A stretch of 49,720 bases of DNA from Woeseiaceae bacterium (lineage in GTDB: Bacteria > Pseudomonadota > Gammaproteobacteria > Steroidobacterales > Woeseiaceae), in assembly GCA_024640315.1 (NCBI GenBank), contig JAHEFF010000023.1, positions 1-49,720 on the forward strand, read 5' to 3'. Under the pieces are notes generated by a model that was not told the DNA's origin, searched no databases, and saw only the letters and a list, made by a program, of their open reading frames with translations. This document shows, one piece after another, positions 8,952-17,364 of the stretch. Each line of letters opens with the position of its first letter. The stretch's first letter is position 1. A program made the translations under genes and the position numbers.

Positions 8952-9698
8952 GTGGGCAAAAGACTCCGCTACACAATTCCGAATAGTTTTACCGCAACGA
9001 GCCTTCTAGTGGGCGTCGGCTCTATTGTGACCGGCCAGCTGGGGCATCTCGAGCTTGCCGGCTGGATGATCGTCTGGTGTGGCTTGCTGGATGTCATGGA
9101 CGGACTCTCCGCCAGGATGCTGAAGGCCACCTCGGACTTCGGCGCAGAATTCGATTCAATGGCGGACCTGGTCGCGTTCGGGGTTGCACCCGGCATGCTG
9201 ATGCTGCAGGCGGGCCTCGAGTATGGTGGTTTCGAGGTGTTCTCCCCTGCGTTCTGGGTACTACTCGCGTCGGTGGGCGTCTTTGTACTCTGCGGCGCAA
9301 TGCGCCTGGCCCGCTTCAATCTCATCACCGAAGAGACCCCGACCGGCTGGTTCACCGGCATACCGATCACGAGCGCCGGTGGAGCATTGGTTTCGACCGC
9401 TTGTATCCTGCTTGTCCGTTACCCCGAAATTGCCTGGGCGATGCCGTTGCATGCCTACTTGCCGGTCATGATGTTTGTACTGGCCCTTGGCATGATCTCG
9501 CGAATTCGATTTCCGAAAGCCAAGCTTCGCGACAGCAAAATCATCAATGCCTTTCAGACCTTTGTTGTCGTTGCCACTTACTATTGCGGCATCACCCGGA
9601 GTTATCCGGAATTCCTCTTTTTCATGGGATTGTTTCTGCTCGTGTCCGGGATCATTGCCGGCCGAATAACCAGGGTGCAGTTACCCAACGACGAATAA
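8952..9698 (+). CDS. pssA: CDP-diacylglycerol-serine O-phosphatidyltransferase
   Basis: This 248-residue integral membrane protein starts at GTG. It carries the complete CDP-alcohol phosphatidyltransferase signature: D47, D50-G51, A54-R55, G64, D68 and D72 with the exact spacing D-x2-DG-x2-AR-x8-G-x3-D-x3-D. The remaining sequence is about seven hydrophobic helices. The length and the N-terminal position of the motif fit type II phosphatidylserine synthase, which makes phosphatidylserine from CDP-diacylglycerol and serine in the inner membrane, the first step to phosphatidylethanolamine. Phosphatidylglycerophosphate or phosphatidylcholine synthases share the motif but usually differ in flanking sequence, so the serine assignment is likely and not certain. 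The next gene, 51 bases on, may handle phosphoethanolamine. Confidence 0.85.
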   Translation: MGKRLRYTIPNSFTATSLLVGVGSIVTGQLGHLELAGWMIVWCGLLDVMDGLSARMLKATSDFGAEFDSMADLVAFGVAPGMLMLQAGLEYGGFEVFSPAFWVLLASVGVFVLCGAMRLARFNLITEETPTGWFTGIPITSAGGALVSTACILLVRYPEIAWAMPLHAYLPVMMFVLALGMISRIRFPKAKLRDSKIINAFQTFVVVATYYCGITRSYPEFLFFMGLFLLVSGIIAGRITRVQLPNDE

Positions 9699-9749
9699 GA
9701 GCGACTAATAAGAGCGAGACCGTCAAGGTGTGTCGCCGGAACATGATTT

Positions 9750-11033
9750 ATGCCATCTGACAATGCGGCGATGATGGAGCGGCGAGCAAGGCTGCTCGGT
9801 TCAGCCTACCGGCTGTTCTACCGCGAGCCCGTTCATATCGTGCGTGGCGAAGGCGTGTGGCTTTTCGACGATGATGGAAACAAGTATCTCGATATGTACA
9901 ACAACGTGCCGCATGTGGGTCATTGCCATCCGCACGTTGTCGAAGCGCTGACGCGTCAAATCGCGACACTCAACACGCACACTCGCTACCTGCATGAGAA
10001 CGTCCTCGACTTCGCCGAGCGCCTGACGAACAAATTCCCGGCGGAACTCGATACCGCCATGTTCAGTTGCACGGGAAGCGAAGCCAACGAACTGGCGCTG
10101 CGCATCGCGAGAACCTGCACCGGTGGCACCGGGCTCATCGTGACCGACTTCGCGTACCACGGAAACACGAAAGCGATCTATGAGATATCGACCGAGGACA
10201 TCCCGAAAGATGAAGTGCCCGACTATGTTGTCACGGTGCCGACGCCCGATGTCTATCGCGGTGAATTCCGTGGTGACGATGCAGGCGAGAAGTACGCGGC
10301 ATATGTCAGCGATGCCATCGAGACGCTGCGAGGCCGTGGCATCAAACCAGCGGCTTTCATTGTCGATACCATTATCTCGAGTGGCGGCGTCGTTGCGACG
10401 CCGCCCGGATACCTGAAAAAAGCCGCAGAAATCACCCGGGCGGCAGGCGGACTGTTTGTTGCCGATGAGGTGCAGCCTGGCTTCGGCCGGACCGGTCACA
10501 ATTTCTGGGGATACCAGGTCGACGATTTCGTGCCCGACATCGTCACGATGGGCAAGCCGATGGGTAATGGCCACCCGATGGCGGCGACCGTCACTCGCAG
10601 GGACCTCGTCGATGAATTTTCCGGACACGCTCACTACTTCAACACGTTCGGTGGCAACCCGGTTTCGTGTGCAGCGGGTCTCGCCGTTCTTGATGTCATC
10701 GAGAACGAGAAGTTGCAGGAGAACGCACTCGATGTCGGTCTCCATCTGAATGCAGGTCTTGCCGATCTTGCAAAGCGGCACGAGGCCATTGGTGATGTCC
10801 GCGGTGACGGCTTGTTCAAGGCGGTCGAGCTGGTGACGAATCGTGACACGCGTGCGCCAGCGTCCGAGCTCGCCGGCCAGATCGTCGAAGGATTGAAAGC
10901 GAGGCGTATTCTCGCAGGCCGCATCGGCATGGACGACAACATACTGAAGCTGCGTCCGCCAATGGTGTTCAGTCGTGAAAACGCTGACTACTTTTTGCAG
11001 ATACTCGACGAGGTAATGACCGCCTCGCAATAA
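9750..11033 (+). CDS. Class III PLP aminotransferase, ethanolamine-phosphate phospho-lyase-like
   Basis: The protein has 427 residues, the usual class III length. Visible features are the N-terminal G-x-Y-L-D motif (NKYLDMYNNVPHVGHCHP, about 47-64), CTGSEANELAL for cofactor phosphate binding, AYHGNTKA, the cofactor aspartate in VADEVQPGFGRTG, and the Schiff-base lysine K269 in TMGKPMGNGHP. The NNVxHVGHCHP segment is typical of the AGXT2L branch, which includes ethanolamine-phosphate phospho-lyase and 5-phosphohydroxylysine phospho-lyase. Assignment within class III is therefore suggestive only; omega-amino acid or polyamine transaminases remain possible. It sits between pssA and an exported protease gene, 16 bases from the latter, and could begin the long operon that follows. 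Confidence 0.85.
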   Translation: MPSDNAAMMERRARLLGSAYRLFYREPVHIVRGEGVWLFDDDGNKYLDMYNNVPHVGHCHPHVVEALTRQIATLNTHTRYLHENVLDFAERLTNKFPAELDTAMFSCTGSEANELALRIARTCTGGTGLIVTDFAYHGNTKAIYEISTEDIPKDEVPDYVVTVPTPDVYRGEFRGDDAGEKYAAYVSDAIETLRGRGIKPAAFIVDTIISSGGVVATPPGYLKKAAEITRAAGGLFVADEVQPGFGRTGHNFWGYQVDDFVPDIVTMGKPMGNGHPMAATVTRRDLVDEFSGHAHYFNTFGGNPVSCAAGLAVLDVIENEKLQENALDVGLHLNAGLADLAKRHEAIGDVRGDGLFKAVELVTNRDTRAPASELAGQIVEGLKARRILAGRIGMDDNILKLRPPMVFSRENADYFLQILDEVMTASQ

Positions 11034-11049
11034 TTGACCCGGAGTCCTG

Positions 11050-13491
11050 ATGTTCAGACGCACACTTTTACTGATTCTCCCGGCGGTACTCGCAGCGTGC
11101 GGCCAGCCGCCCACCAGTGGTAACGGAGATATCACGAGCCAGCTTGGCGGTTTCGAGCATCTTGCCGGCTTTTATGATCTTTACTGGGACGAGAAAGCGG
11201 GGCGGCTGATTGTTCGGGTTGACGCCTTCGACGAACCCTTTCTTTACCAGGCCTCGATGGCTCGTGGCGTCGGTTCAAACGATCTCGGGCTTGATCGAGG
11301 TCAGCTCGGTGCGACGAAGGTCGTCAGGTTCCAGCGGTCCGGTCCAAAAATTTTGCTGATCGAGGACAACCTCGACTACCGCGCACAAAGCGATAATGTT
11401 GATGAGCAGGCGGCCGTCGACGAGTCGTTCGCCAAATCGGTGATTTGGGGATTTGAAGCGATCGGCGAAAGTGACGGTTCTGTCTACATCGATGCGACCG
11501 ATTTTCTGATTCGGGACGCACACCGAATTGCCGCGCGACTGGCGGCGCAGGGAGAAGGAACGTTCAAAGCTGATGCATCGAGGTCGGCGATCTACATGCC
11601 GAACACGAAAGTGTTCCCGGACAATTCCGAGGTCGAGGCCATTGTTACGTTCACCGGCGAACCGACCGGGCCGTGGCTCAGAACCGTAACGCCGGATGCG
11701 GAAACGTTCTCCGTCCATCTGCACCATTCCCTCATTCGCCTGCCGGACGACCATTACGAGCCGTTCGCGTTCGAGTCGAGATCCGGATTCGGTGGCCGGG
11801 ATTTTCAGGATTATGCGACGCCGGTCGGTGATGAGCTGGTCGTATCCTTTGGCCGCCGCCATCGGCTTGAGAAGAAAGACCCTGCCGCGGAGGTGAGCGA
11901 AGCGGTGGAGCCGATCATTTATTACGTCGATCGCGGCGCTCCGGAGCCGATTCGCACTGCGCTGGTCGAGGGCGCGTCATGGTGGAACCAGGCATTCGAA
12001 GCGGCGGGTTACCGGGATGCCTTCCAGGTGAAGTTACTGCCCGAAGACGCGGATCCGATGGACGTGCGCTACAACATCATTCAGTGGGTCCATCGTTCCA
12101 CGAGGGGCTGGTCCTACGGCGGCGGAATCACCGATCCGCGCACCGGCGAGATCATGAAAGGCAAGGTCACGCTGGGCTCGCTGCGCGTGCGCCAGGACTA
12201 CCTGATTGCGGAAGGGCTGCTCGCACCGTATGGCGACGAAGAACGCCCGGATATCCCGATGGAAATGGCGATTGCGAGGATCCGGCAACTTTCCGCTCAT
12301 GAAGTCGGCCACACGCTCGGCATTCAGCACAACATGGCGGCAAGCACCCAGGGCCGGACGTCCGTTATGGACTATCCGCACCCGCTGATCCGGTTTAACG
12401 ACGATGGCACGATCAACCTCGATGAAGCCTACGATGCCGGCATTGGTGAATGGGACAAGCGAGTCATCACCTACGGTTACCAGGATTTCCCGGACGGTGT
12501 CGATCCCGAGGCGGGCAGGGACCAGATCATGGCGGATACCATCGACCAGGGACTGGTCTATGTCTCTGATGGCGATTCCCGCCCGATCAGCAGCGCCCAC
12601 CCGCTGGGGAATCTTTGGGATAACGGGGCAGACGCCATTGAAGAACTCGAGCACCTGTTACGCGTGCGGGCCTATGCGCTTGGCCGCTTCTCTGAGGAAA
12701 ACATCAGGCCGGGGCGCCCGCTGGCAACAATAGAAGAGGTACTGGTACCGATTTACCTGATACATCGCTTTCAGCTGATCGCTACCGGCAAATTCATCGG
12801 TGGACACAATTTCAATTACGCGATGCGCGGCGACGGGCAGGAAACCAGTTCTCCCGTACCCGCGGACAAGCAACGGCAGGCCATTGCCGCTTTGTTGAAC
12901 ACGCTGACACCCGGCGTGCTTCGCGTTCCCGAAAACGTGCTGCAACTCATCCCGCCGCGACCGCCGGGATACGGAAAATCGCGGGAAACTTTCCCGACCA
13001 ATACCGGTGTCGTGTTTGAACCGATTGGTGCCGCACAAAGTGCGGCTGCCCTGACGCTGGACGTGTTGCTGGAACCGAGCCGTGCCGCAAGAATGATCGC
13101 ATCGAGCGCCAGGAACACGACGTTGCCGGGTTTCACCGAGCTGGTCGATGATTTGTTGCGCGCAACCTGGTTCGGGGCACGCCCGTCAGGAATGGACGGG
13201 GAAATTCAGCGTGCGACCAACAACCTGGCGCTTGAACGCCTGATGATGCTGGCAGTGAACGGCGATGCCGATGCCCAGGCTCGGGCGATTGCGCTTGATG
13301 CGGTCAATCGACTCGACCAGTGGCTCACGCCTCGTGTGTCGGGTGAAAACGACGCCGACTGGCGTGCGCACTACGCGTTCGCGAAATTCCAGATCGAGCA
13401 GATGCGAAATGATCCGTCGAGCATCGAGCAGATCAAACCGGTCACGGTGCCGCCGGGAGAACCCATCGGCACAACGCTCGACTGGCACTGA
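11050..13491 (+). CDS. Zinc-dependent metalloprotease lipoprotein (metzincin-like motif)
   Basis: The protein has 813 residues, with GGAGT just upstream of the ATG. The N-terminus is a lipoprotein signal ending LAAC (Cys17), so it is probably anchored in the outer membrane. The centre has the extended zinc motif HEVGHTLGIQH with ligands H417, H421 and H427 and catalytic E418, followed by an SVMDYP Met-turn; this is the metzincin layout. The overall arrangement (DUF5117-like N-terminal region, catalytic core, then a long alpha-helical tail) matches the large bacterial zinc-dependent metalloprotease family found in Bacteroidetes and Gammaproteobacteria. It would act outside the cytoplasm on proteins or peptides; substrates are unknown. 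It is only 22 bases ahead of the small membrane gene and symporter, so it may share their transcript. Confidence 0.88.
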   Translation: MFRRTLLLILPAVLAACGQPPTSGNGDITSQLGGFEHLAGFYDLYWDEKAGRLIVRVDAFDEPFLYQASMARGVGSNDLGLDRGQLGATKVVRFQRSGPKILLIEDNLDYRAQSDNVDEQAAVDESFAKSVIWGFEAIGESDGSVYIDATDFLIRDAHRIAARLAAQGEGTFKADASRSAIYMPNTKVFPDNSEVEAIVTFTGEPTGPWLRTVTPDAETFSVHLHHSLIRLPDDHYEPFAFESRSGFGGRDFQDYATPVGDELVVSFGRRHRLEKKDPAAEVSEAVEPIIYYVDRGAPEPIRTALVEGASWWNQAFEAAGYRDAFQVKLLPEDADPMDVRYNIIQWVHRSTRGWSYGGGITDPRTGEIMKGKVTLGSLRVRQDYLIAEGLLAPYGDEERPDIPMEMAIARIRQLSAHEVGHTLGIQHNMAASTQGRTSVMDYPHPLIRFNDDGTINLDEAYDAGIGEWDKRVITYGYQDFPDGVDPEAGRDQIMADTIDQGLVYVSDGDSRPISSAHPLGNLWDNGADAIEELEHLLRVRAYALGRFSEENIRPGRPLATIEEVLVPIYLIHRFQLIATGKFIGGHNFNYAMRGDGQETSSPVPADKQRQAIAALLNTLTPGVLRVPENVLQLIPPRPPGYGKSRETFPTNTGVVFEPIGAAQSAAALTLDVLLEPSRAARMIASSARNTTLPGFTELVDDLLRATWFGARPSGMDGEIQRATNNLALERLMMLAVNGDADAQARAIALDAVNRLDQWLTPRVSGENDADWRAHYAFAKFQIEQMRNDPSSIEQIKPVTVPPGEPIGTTLDWH

Positions 13492-13513
13492 TTAACAACG
13501 AGAGGAGAGGGAG

Positions 13514-13645
13514 ATGTTCGGATTACCGGCAGAAACCGCATGGGTCGTTTTCGGCTTCCCCGTCTTTTGGATTATTTACACGGCGGTATTTTTCTACCGC
13601 TCGCGGAACTGGGCCGATGACGCATCAGAGGATGAAGTGTCATGA
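13514..13645 (+). CDS. Small membrane protein preceding a sodium:solute symporter
   Basis: This short gene encodes 43 residues: one hydrophobic helix (about 9-28) followed by a basic patch YRSRN and an acidic tail. A strong ribosome binding site (GAGGAGAGGG) sits just before its ATG. Its stop overlaps the start of the symporter gene as ATGA, so the two are translationally coupled. Small one-helix proteins encoded directly upstream of SSF-family symporters are known as putative accessory subunits, and this gene fits that position and size. No enzymatic feature is visible. The coding call rests on the ribosome site, the hydrophobic helix and the exact overlap. Confidence 0.75.
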   Translation: MFGLPAETAWVVFGFPVFWIIYTAVFFYRSRNWADDASEDEVS

Positions 13646-15222
13646 GTACAACCGTGATCTTGTTTCTGGTCCTGTACTACGTCGTGGTGCTCGGGATCGG
13701 CTATTGGGCAATGCGTCGTGGCGGAGGTGAGGACCTCGAAGGCTATCTTCTTGGCGGCCGCAAAGTCGGTCCGATGACGACAGCGCTTACCCTGCAAAGT
13801 ACCTCGATGAGTGGCTACATGTTTCTTGGCGCCGGCGGGCTTGGTTTCGCCCAGGGGTACTGGGCCATGTGGTTTGCCGTCGGTGACATCGGTGGTGGCG
13901 TATTGAACCTGTCTGTCATCGGCAGGCGAATGCGCAAGCTGTCGCAGATGATGGGTGCGCTGACATCGATTGAGTACCTGGAAAAACGCTATCCATCGCC
14001 GGCGGTTCGACTGTTTGCCGGCGTGCTTGCCGTCTTCCTGCTCGGCTTTTACGTGCTTGCGCAGTTGATTGCGGGTGGCAAGGGAATGGCGCTGGTGACC
14101 GGTATACCTTACCCGGTGGCGCTCGCGATCGCTGTCGGGATCATCCTGGCCTATACCTTCATGGGCGGTTACCTGGCTGTTGCCTATACCGATTTTTTCC
14201 AGAGCCTGGTGATGCTTGTTGGCGTTATGTGGATCGTGATTGCGGCATTGTCCGAGCTCGGCGGTCTCACGGCGGCGAACAACGCCATAGCCAACGTTGA
14301 TCCGACGCTGCTGTCCGTTTGGGGCAAGGACCTGGGATTCCATGGCCAGTGGGGGATTGTCGCCGGCGCACTTCTTATATTTTCTATCGGTCCAATGGGC
14401 TGGCCGCATGTGGTCACCCGGCACATGGCAATGTCACGGCCGGCAACCGCGAGAGGTGCGGGATTGTGGGCGATGGCCTGGAACCTGTTTTTTGTGCCGG
14501 CGCCGTACCTGGTTGGCATCCTTGCCATTCTGATCCTGCCAGGACTGGACGATCCCGAGATGGCTGTTTTCCAGGTCGCCGACAAGCTCTTGCCCGCAGC
14601 GGCGACCGGCCTTGTGATGGCCGCCATCATGGCGGCCATCATGTCGACCGCAGATTCCCTCCTGCTGCAAACCGGCTCAATTGCTTCCCGGGATCTCTAC
14701 GAACGATTCATTAACCCGAACGCCTCGGAGCGTCAGATGGTGATGGTTTCACGGGGGCTGGTCCTGGCGATTGCTGTGATTGGGTATGTCGTTGCGCTCG
14801 TTGAGCCGCCTACTGTCTTCAGCATCGTCATTTTCGCGACGTCGATGCTGGGCAGCGCCTTCATGCCGGCTTATTTCTGCGCGGTGTGGTGGAGAAAGGC
14901 AAACACACCCGGTGCGCTGGCATCGATGATCGTCGGCGCATCGGTGGCGTTTCTCTGGGAATACCTCGGGCTTGTCGAGACGACCCAGCTGGCGCCGATG
15001 CTGACTGGCATCGTGAGTTCGACGACGACGATAATTGTCGTAAGTTTGTTGACGCAAAAAATAGCACCCGTGCCGGCGCACGTACGCGAGATCATGGATG
15101 AAGCTGCAACCATCGGACCGATTCCGAGACGGCTGGTCGCCGCAAGCGACATGTCACTCGGGCCGGAAGCCGCGGCAGTCGATGCTGCGCTGAACGGAGG
15201 GAGGGGCAATGACAAAGCGTGA
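13642..15222 (+). CDS. Sodium:solute symporter (SSF family)
   Basis: This 526-residue polytopic membrane protein has roughly 13 hydrophobic helices. The opening YYVVVLGIGYWAMRR, the EGYLLGGRKVGP segment and the following LTLQSTSMSGYMFLGAGGLGFAQGY are typical of the SSF family (PutP/PanF type), which uses the sodium gradient to import small solutes. GGYLAVAYTDFFQSLVM is the usual TM5-TM6 region. The substrate cannot be read from sequence; neighbouring amidohydrolases and an oxidoreductase suggest an amino acid, amine or small carboxylate product. The start overlaps the 43-residue gene and its 3' end overlaps the next gene by 14 bases. Confidence 0.92.
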   Translation: MSTTVILFLVLYYVVVLGIGYWAMRRGGGEDLEGYLLGGRKVGPMTTALTLQSTSMSGYMFLGAGGLGFAQGYWAMWFAVGDIGGGVLNLSVIGRRMRKLSQMMGALTSIEYLEKRYPSPAVRLFAGVLAVFLLGFYVLAQLIAGGKGMALVTGIPYPVALAIAVGIILAYTFMGGYLAVAYTDFFQSLVMLVGVMWIVIAALSELGGLTAANNAIANVDPTLLSVWGKDLGFHGQWGIVAGALLIFSIGPMGWPHVVTRHMAMSRPATARGAGLWAMAWNLFFVPAPYLVGILAILILPGLDDPEMAVFQVADKLLPAAATGLVMAAIMAAIMSTADSLLLQTGSIASRDLYERFINPNASERQMVMVSRGLVLAIAVIGYVVALVEPPTVFSIVIFATSMLGSAFMPAYFCAVWWRKANTPGALASMIVGASVAFLWEYLGLVETTQLAPMLTGIVSSTTTIIVVSLLTQKIAPVPAHVREIMDEAATIGPIPRRLVAASDMSLGPEAAAVDAALNGGRGNDKA

Positions 15223-15703
15223 ACAGGTTGTGATCGCACGAAGTTCGTTCTCGTCAACCGAGGCGCTCTGCTTTGTTGCTTCACTGACCGGCGATATCGA
15301 GGCCAAGGTCGAGAAAGACATCGTCTATCCGTATTACTGCTTCGACGCGGATTGTTCCGTGCCAACGATGGTCGGAAGAAAGAAGGTTTCTTTGATTTGC
15401 ATGGTCGATGCCGTGAATGGCGTTGGCGCAACGGCGGACAGTTTCGTGCTCAAGAACGAATCCGTGCCATTGTCTTCGCTGTTGCCGTCCGAGATCGGTG
15501 ACGAGGAGGCCGCCAGGATTGCCAACCGCACCGTCTCCCATGCGCTTGGCAAAAAGTTGCGGACAATGACTTCCTTCGATGTCGCGCTGAAACCGCGAGG
15601 TCTCGTGCACAAGCGCTTCTGGATCGTGCAATCGAGCGAGGCGAGGGTCATGGTGGACAGTACGACAGGCGGACTGCATCCGCTGAAACTGAGGGCAGCG
15701 TAG
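15209..15703 (+). CDS. Conserved-looking protein of unknown function
   Basis: I do not recognise this 164-residue protein. It is soluble with no signal peptide. Visible features are a YPYYCFDADC segment near residues 41-50 followed by KVSLICMVDAVNG, giving three cysteines within about 20 residues, and a C-terminal region with KRFWIVQSS. It overlaps the end of the symporter gene by 14 bases and its stop shares a base with the next start (TAGTG), with GGAGGGAGGGG as ribosome site. The tight coupling suggests a role with the symporter or the amidohydrolase, perhaps as a cytoplasmic regulator or metal-binding partner; this is inference from position only. Confidence 0.7.
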   Translation: MTKREQVVIARSSFSSTEALCFVASLTGDIEAKVEKDIVYPYYCFDADCSVPTMVGRKKVSLICMVDAVNGVGATADSFVLKNESVPLSSLLPSEIGDEEAARIANRTVSHALGKKLRTMTSFDVALKPRGLVHKRFWIVQSSEARVMVDSTTGGLHPLKLRAA

Positions 15704-17364
15704 TGAAAAGACTTATCCTTATGGCAGTCTTCGGCCTGGTTCTCGGTGCCTGTGAAAAAGCACCGGTAGATACCCGTACCGAGGTCGATACGATTCTGCA
15801 CAACGGCAAGCTCGCGACGATCGATGCCAGCCTGTCGATTGCTTCAGCCGTCGCCGTCAAAGACCAGATTATCGTTGCAGTCGGCGGCGAGGAATTGCTG
15901 GACGACTTTGTTGCAGACAACACGATCGATCTTGGCGGGAAATTCGTCATGCCTGGCTTCGTTGACTCACACACGCACTTGCGGGGACAGCCGCAGCGGT
16001 ACATCGATCTCACCAAGACGACCTCGATCGAGGAGATCAAGGGTCTTGTCCGGCAAAAAGTGGACGAACTGGGTACCGGTGAATGGATAAGCGGCTACGG
16101 CTGGTCTGAAGATTTCATGGCGGAGCTGCGGCGTCCTTTGCGCGCAGACCTGGACGAGGCGGCGCCGGAAAATCCTGTGTTACTGACTCGGGCGGGTGGG
16201 CACAGCGCGGTCGCTAACAGCGCGGCCCTGCGTCGCGCCGAAGTGGACGAAAACACGCTGCAGCCCGAAGGCGGTGTCATCGAGAAAGGTGACGACGGGC
16301 TGCTCAATGGTGTCATACGGGAGCGCCAGGAAATTGTCGGACACCTGATCCCTGAAGCAACCAACGAGGAGGTGCGCGAGAGCCTGATCGACACGCTGAA
16401 AGAGCAGCTCAGCCTGGGTATTACGAGCTTCACGCATGCGACCGGCTCGATCGAGGCATACCCCGAGTGGGAATACATTTACAGCCTGCATCGCGAAGCT
16501 TTGCCGCGCGCCTCAATCCAGGTTTTCTGGGAAGGCCCCGAGGCGATGACTGCGTTTGGCAAAAAGAGTGGGGACGGTGATGAGCATCTGCGCGTCGGTC
16601 CAATCAAGATTTTCGTCGATGGCGGATTTACCGGGCCGGCTGCGTACACCAAAGCGCCTTATAAAGGAGAGACGGACTATCGTGGCAAATTAAGTATCGA
16701 TCCGGGCGAGTTGACGACGATCATTCGCGAACTGAACGCCGCTGGCTGGCAAACCGGGATTCACGCGATTGGTGACGCGGCGATCGAACTGGCGGTCGAC
16801 GAGCTCGCGATGGCGCTGGATGAAACGCCGCGTGTTGATCACCGGCATTACCTGAACCACTTCACCATCATGCCGTCGGCCGAAACCATGAAGAAGATGG
16901 CCGAGTACGGCATCGCAATCACGCAGCAACCGAATTTTACGTACACCCTGGAGGGGCGCTACGTCGATTACCTCGACGGCGATCGTCTGGAACACAACAA
17001 TCCGTTACGTACGCCGATGAATCACGGCGTGCATGTCGCGATGTCGAGCGACATCCTGCCGATCGGTCCGATGGTCGGTATCTATGCGGCGGTGACCCGC
17101 AAAGGCCTGTCGGGAAGGGTTTTCGCCGGGGAAGAGGCGCTGTCGGTGATGGAAGCGCTGCAGGCGTACACCCTGTATGGCGCCTACCTGTCGTTCGAGG
17201 AAGATATCAAAGGCAGCATCGAACCCGGCAAGCTCGCGGACATGATCGTTCTGGACCAGGACATTCTCGCCATTGATCCGGCTCATATTATGGATACCAA
17301 CGTTCTGCAAACCTGGCTTGGCGGTAAACTGGTTTACGAGCGGCAGGACCAGGGGGGAGCATGA
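15703..17364 (+). CDS. Amidohydrolase family 3 (YtcJ-like) lipoprotein
   Basis: The protein has 553 residues with a GTG start coupled to the previous stop. A lipoprotein signal ends VLGAC with Cys17, placing it in the periplasm or outer membrane. The metal-binding barrel is intact: PGFVDSHTHL with H90 and H92, KIFVDGG, GIHAIGDAAIE, a HYLNH segment and the late aspartate in MSSDILPIGP; GSIEPGKLADMIVLD closes the small beta domain. Family 3 enzymes hydrolyse N-acyl amino acids, formamides or cyclic amides; the substrate here is unknown. Two further family 3 paralogs lie downstream (21076 and 22748). The stop overlaps the next start as ATGA. Confidence 0.9.
   Translation: MKRLILMAVFGLVLGACEKAPVDTRTEVDTILHNGKLATIDASLSIASAVAVKDQIIVAVGGEELLDDFVADNTIDLGGKFVMPGFVDSHTHLRGQPQRYIDLTKTTSIEEIKGLVRQKVDELGTGEWISGYGWSEDFMAELRRPLRADLDEAAPENPVLLTRAGGHSAVANSAALRRAEVDENTLQPEGGVIEKGDDGLLNGVIRERQEIVGHLIPEATNEEVRESLIDTLKEQLSLGITSFTHATGSIEAYPEWEYIYSLHREALPRASIQVFWEGPEAMTAFGKKSGDGDEHLRVGPIKIFVDGGFTGPAAYTKAPYKGETDYRGKLSIDPGELTTIIRELNAAGWQTGIHAIGDAAIELAVDELAMALDETPRVDHRHYLNHFTIMPSAETMKKMAEYGIAITQQPNFTYTLEGRYVDYLDGDRLEHNNPLRTPMNHGVHVAMSSDILPIGPMVGIYAAVTRKGLSGRVFAGEEALSVMEALQAYTLYGAYLSFEEDIKGSIEPGKLADMIVLDQDILAIDPAHIMDTNVLQTWLGGKLVYERQDQGGA

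Noticed and set aside
9801..11135. A 444-codon open frame on the minus strand opposite the aminotransferase gene
   Set aside because: It lies almost wholly antisense to a gene with clear motifs, its product has no recognisable domain, and it has no ribosome site. Such long shadows are expected at this GC level.
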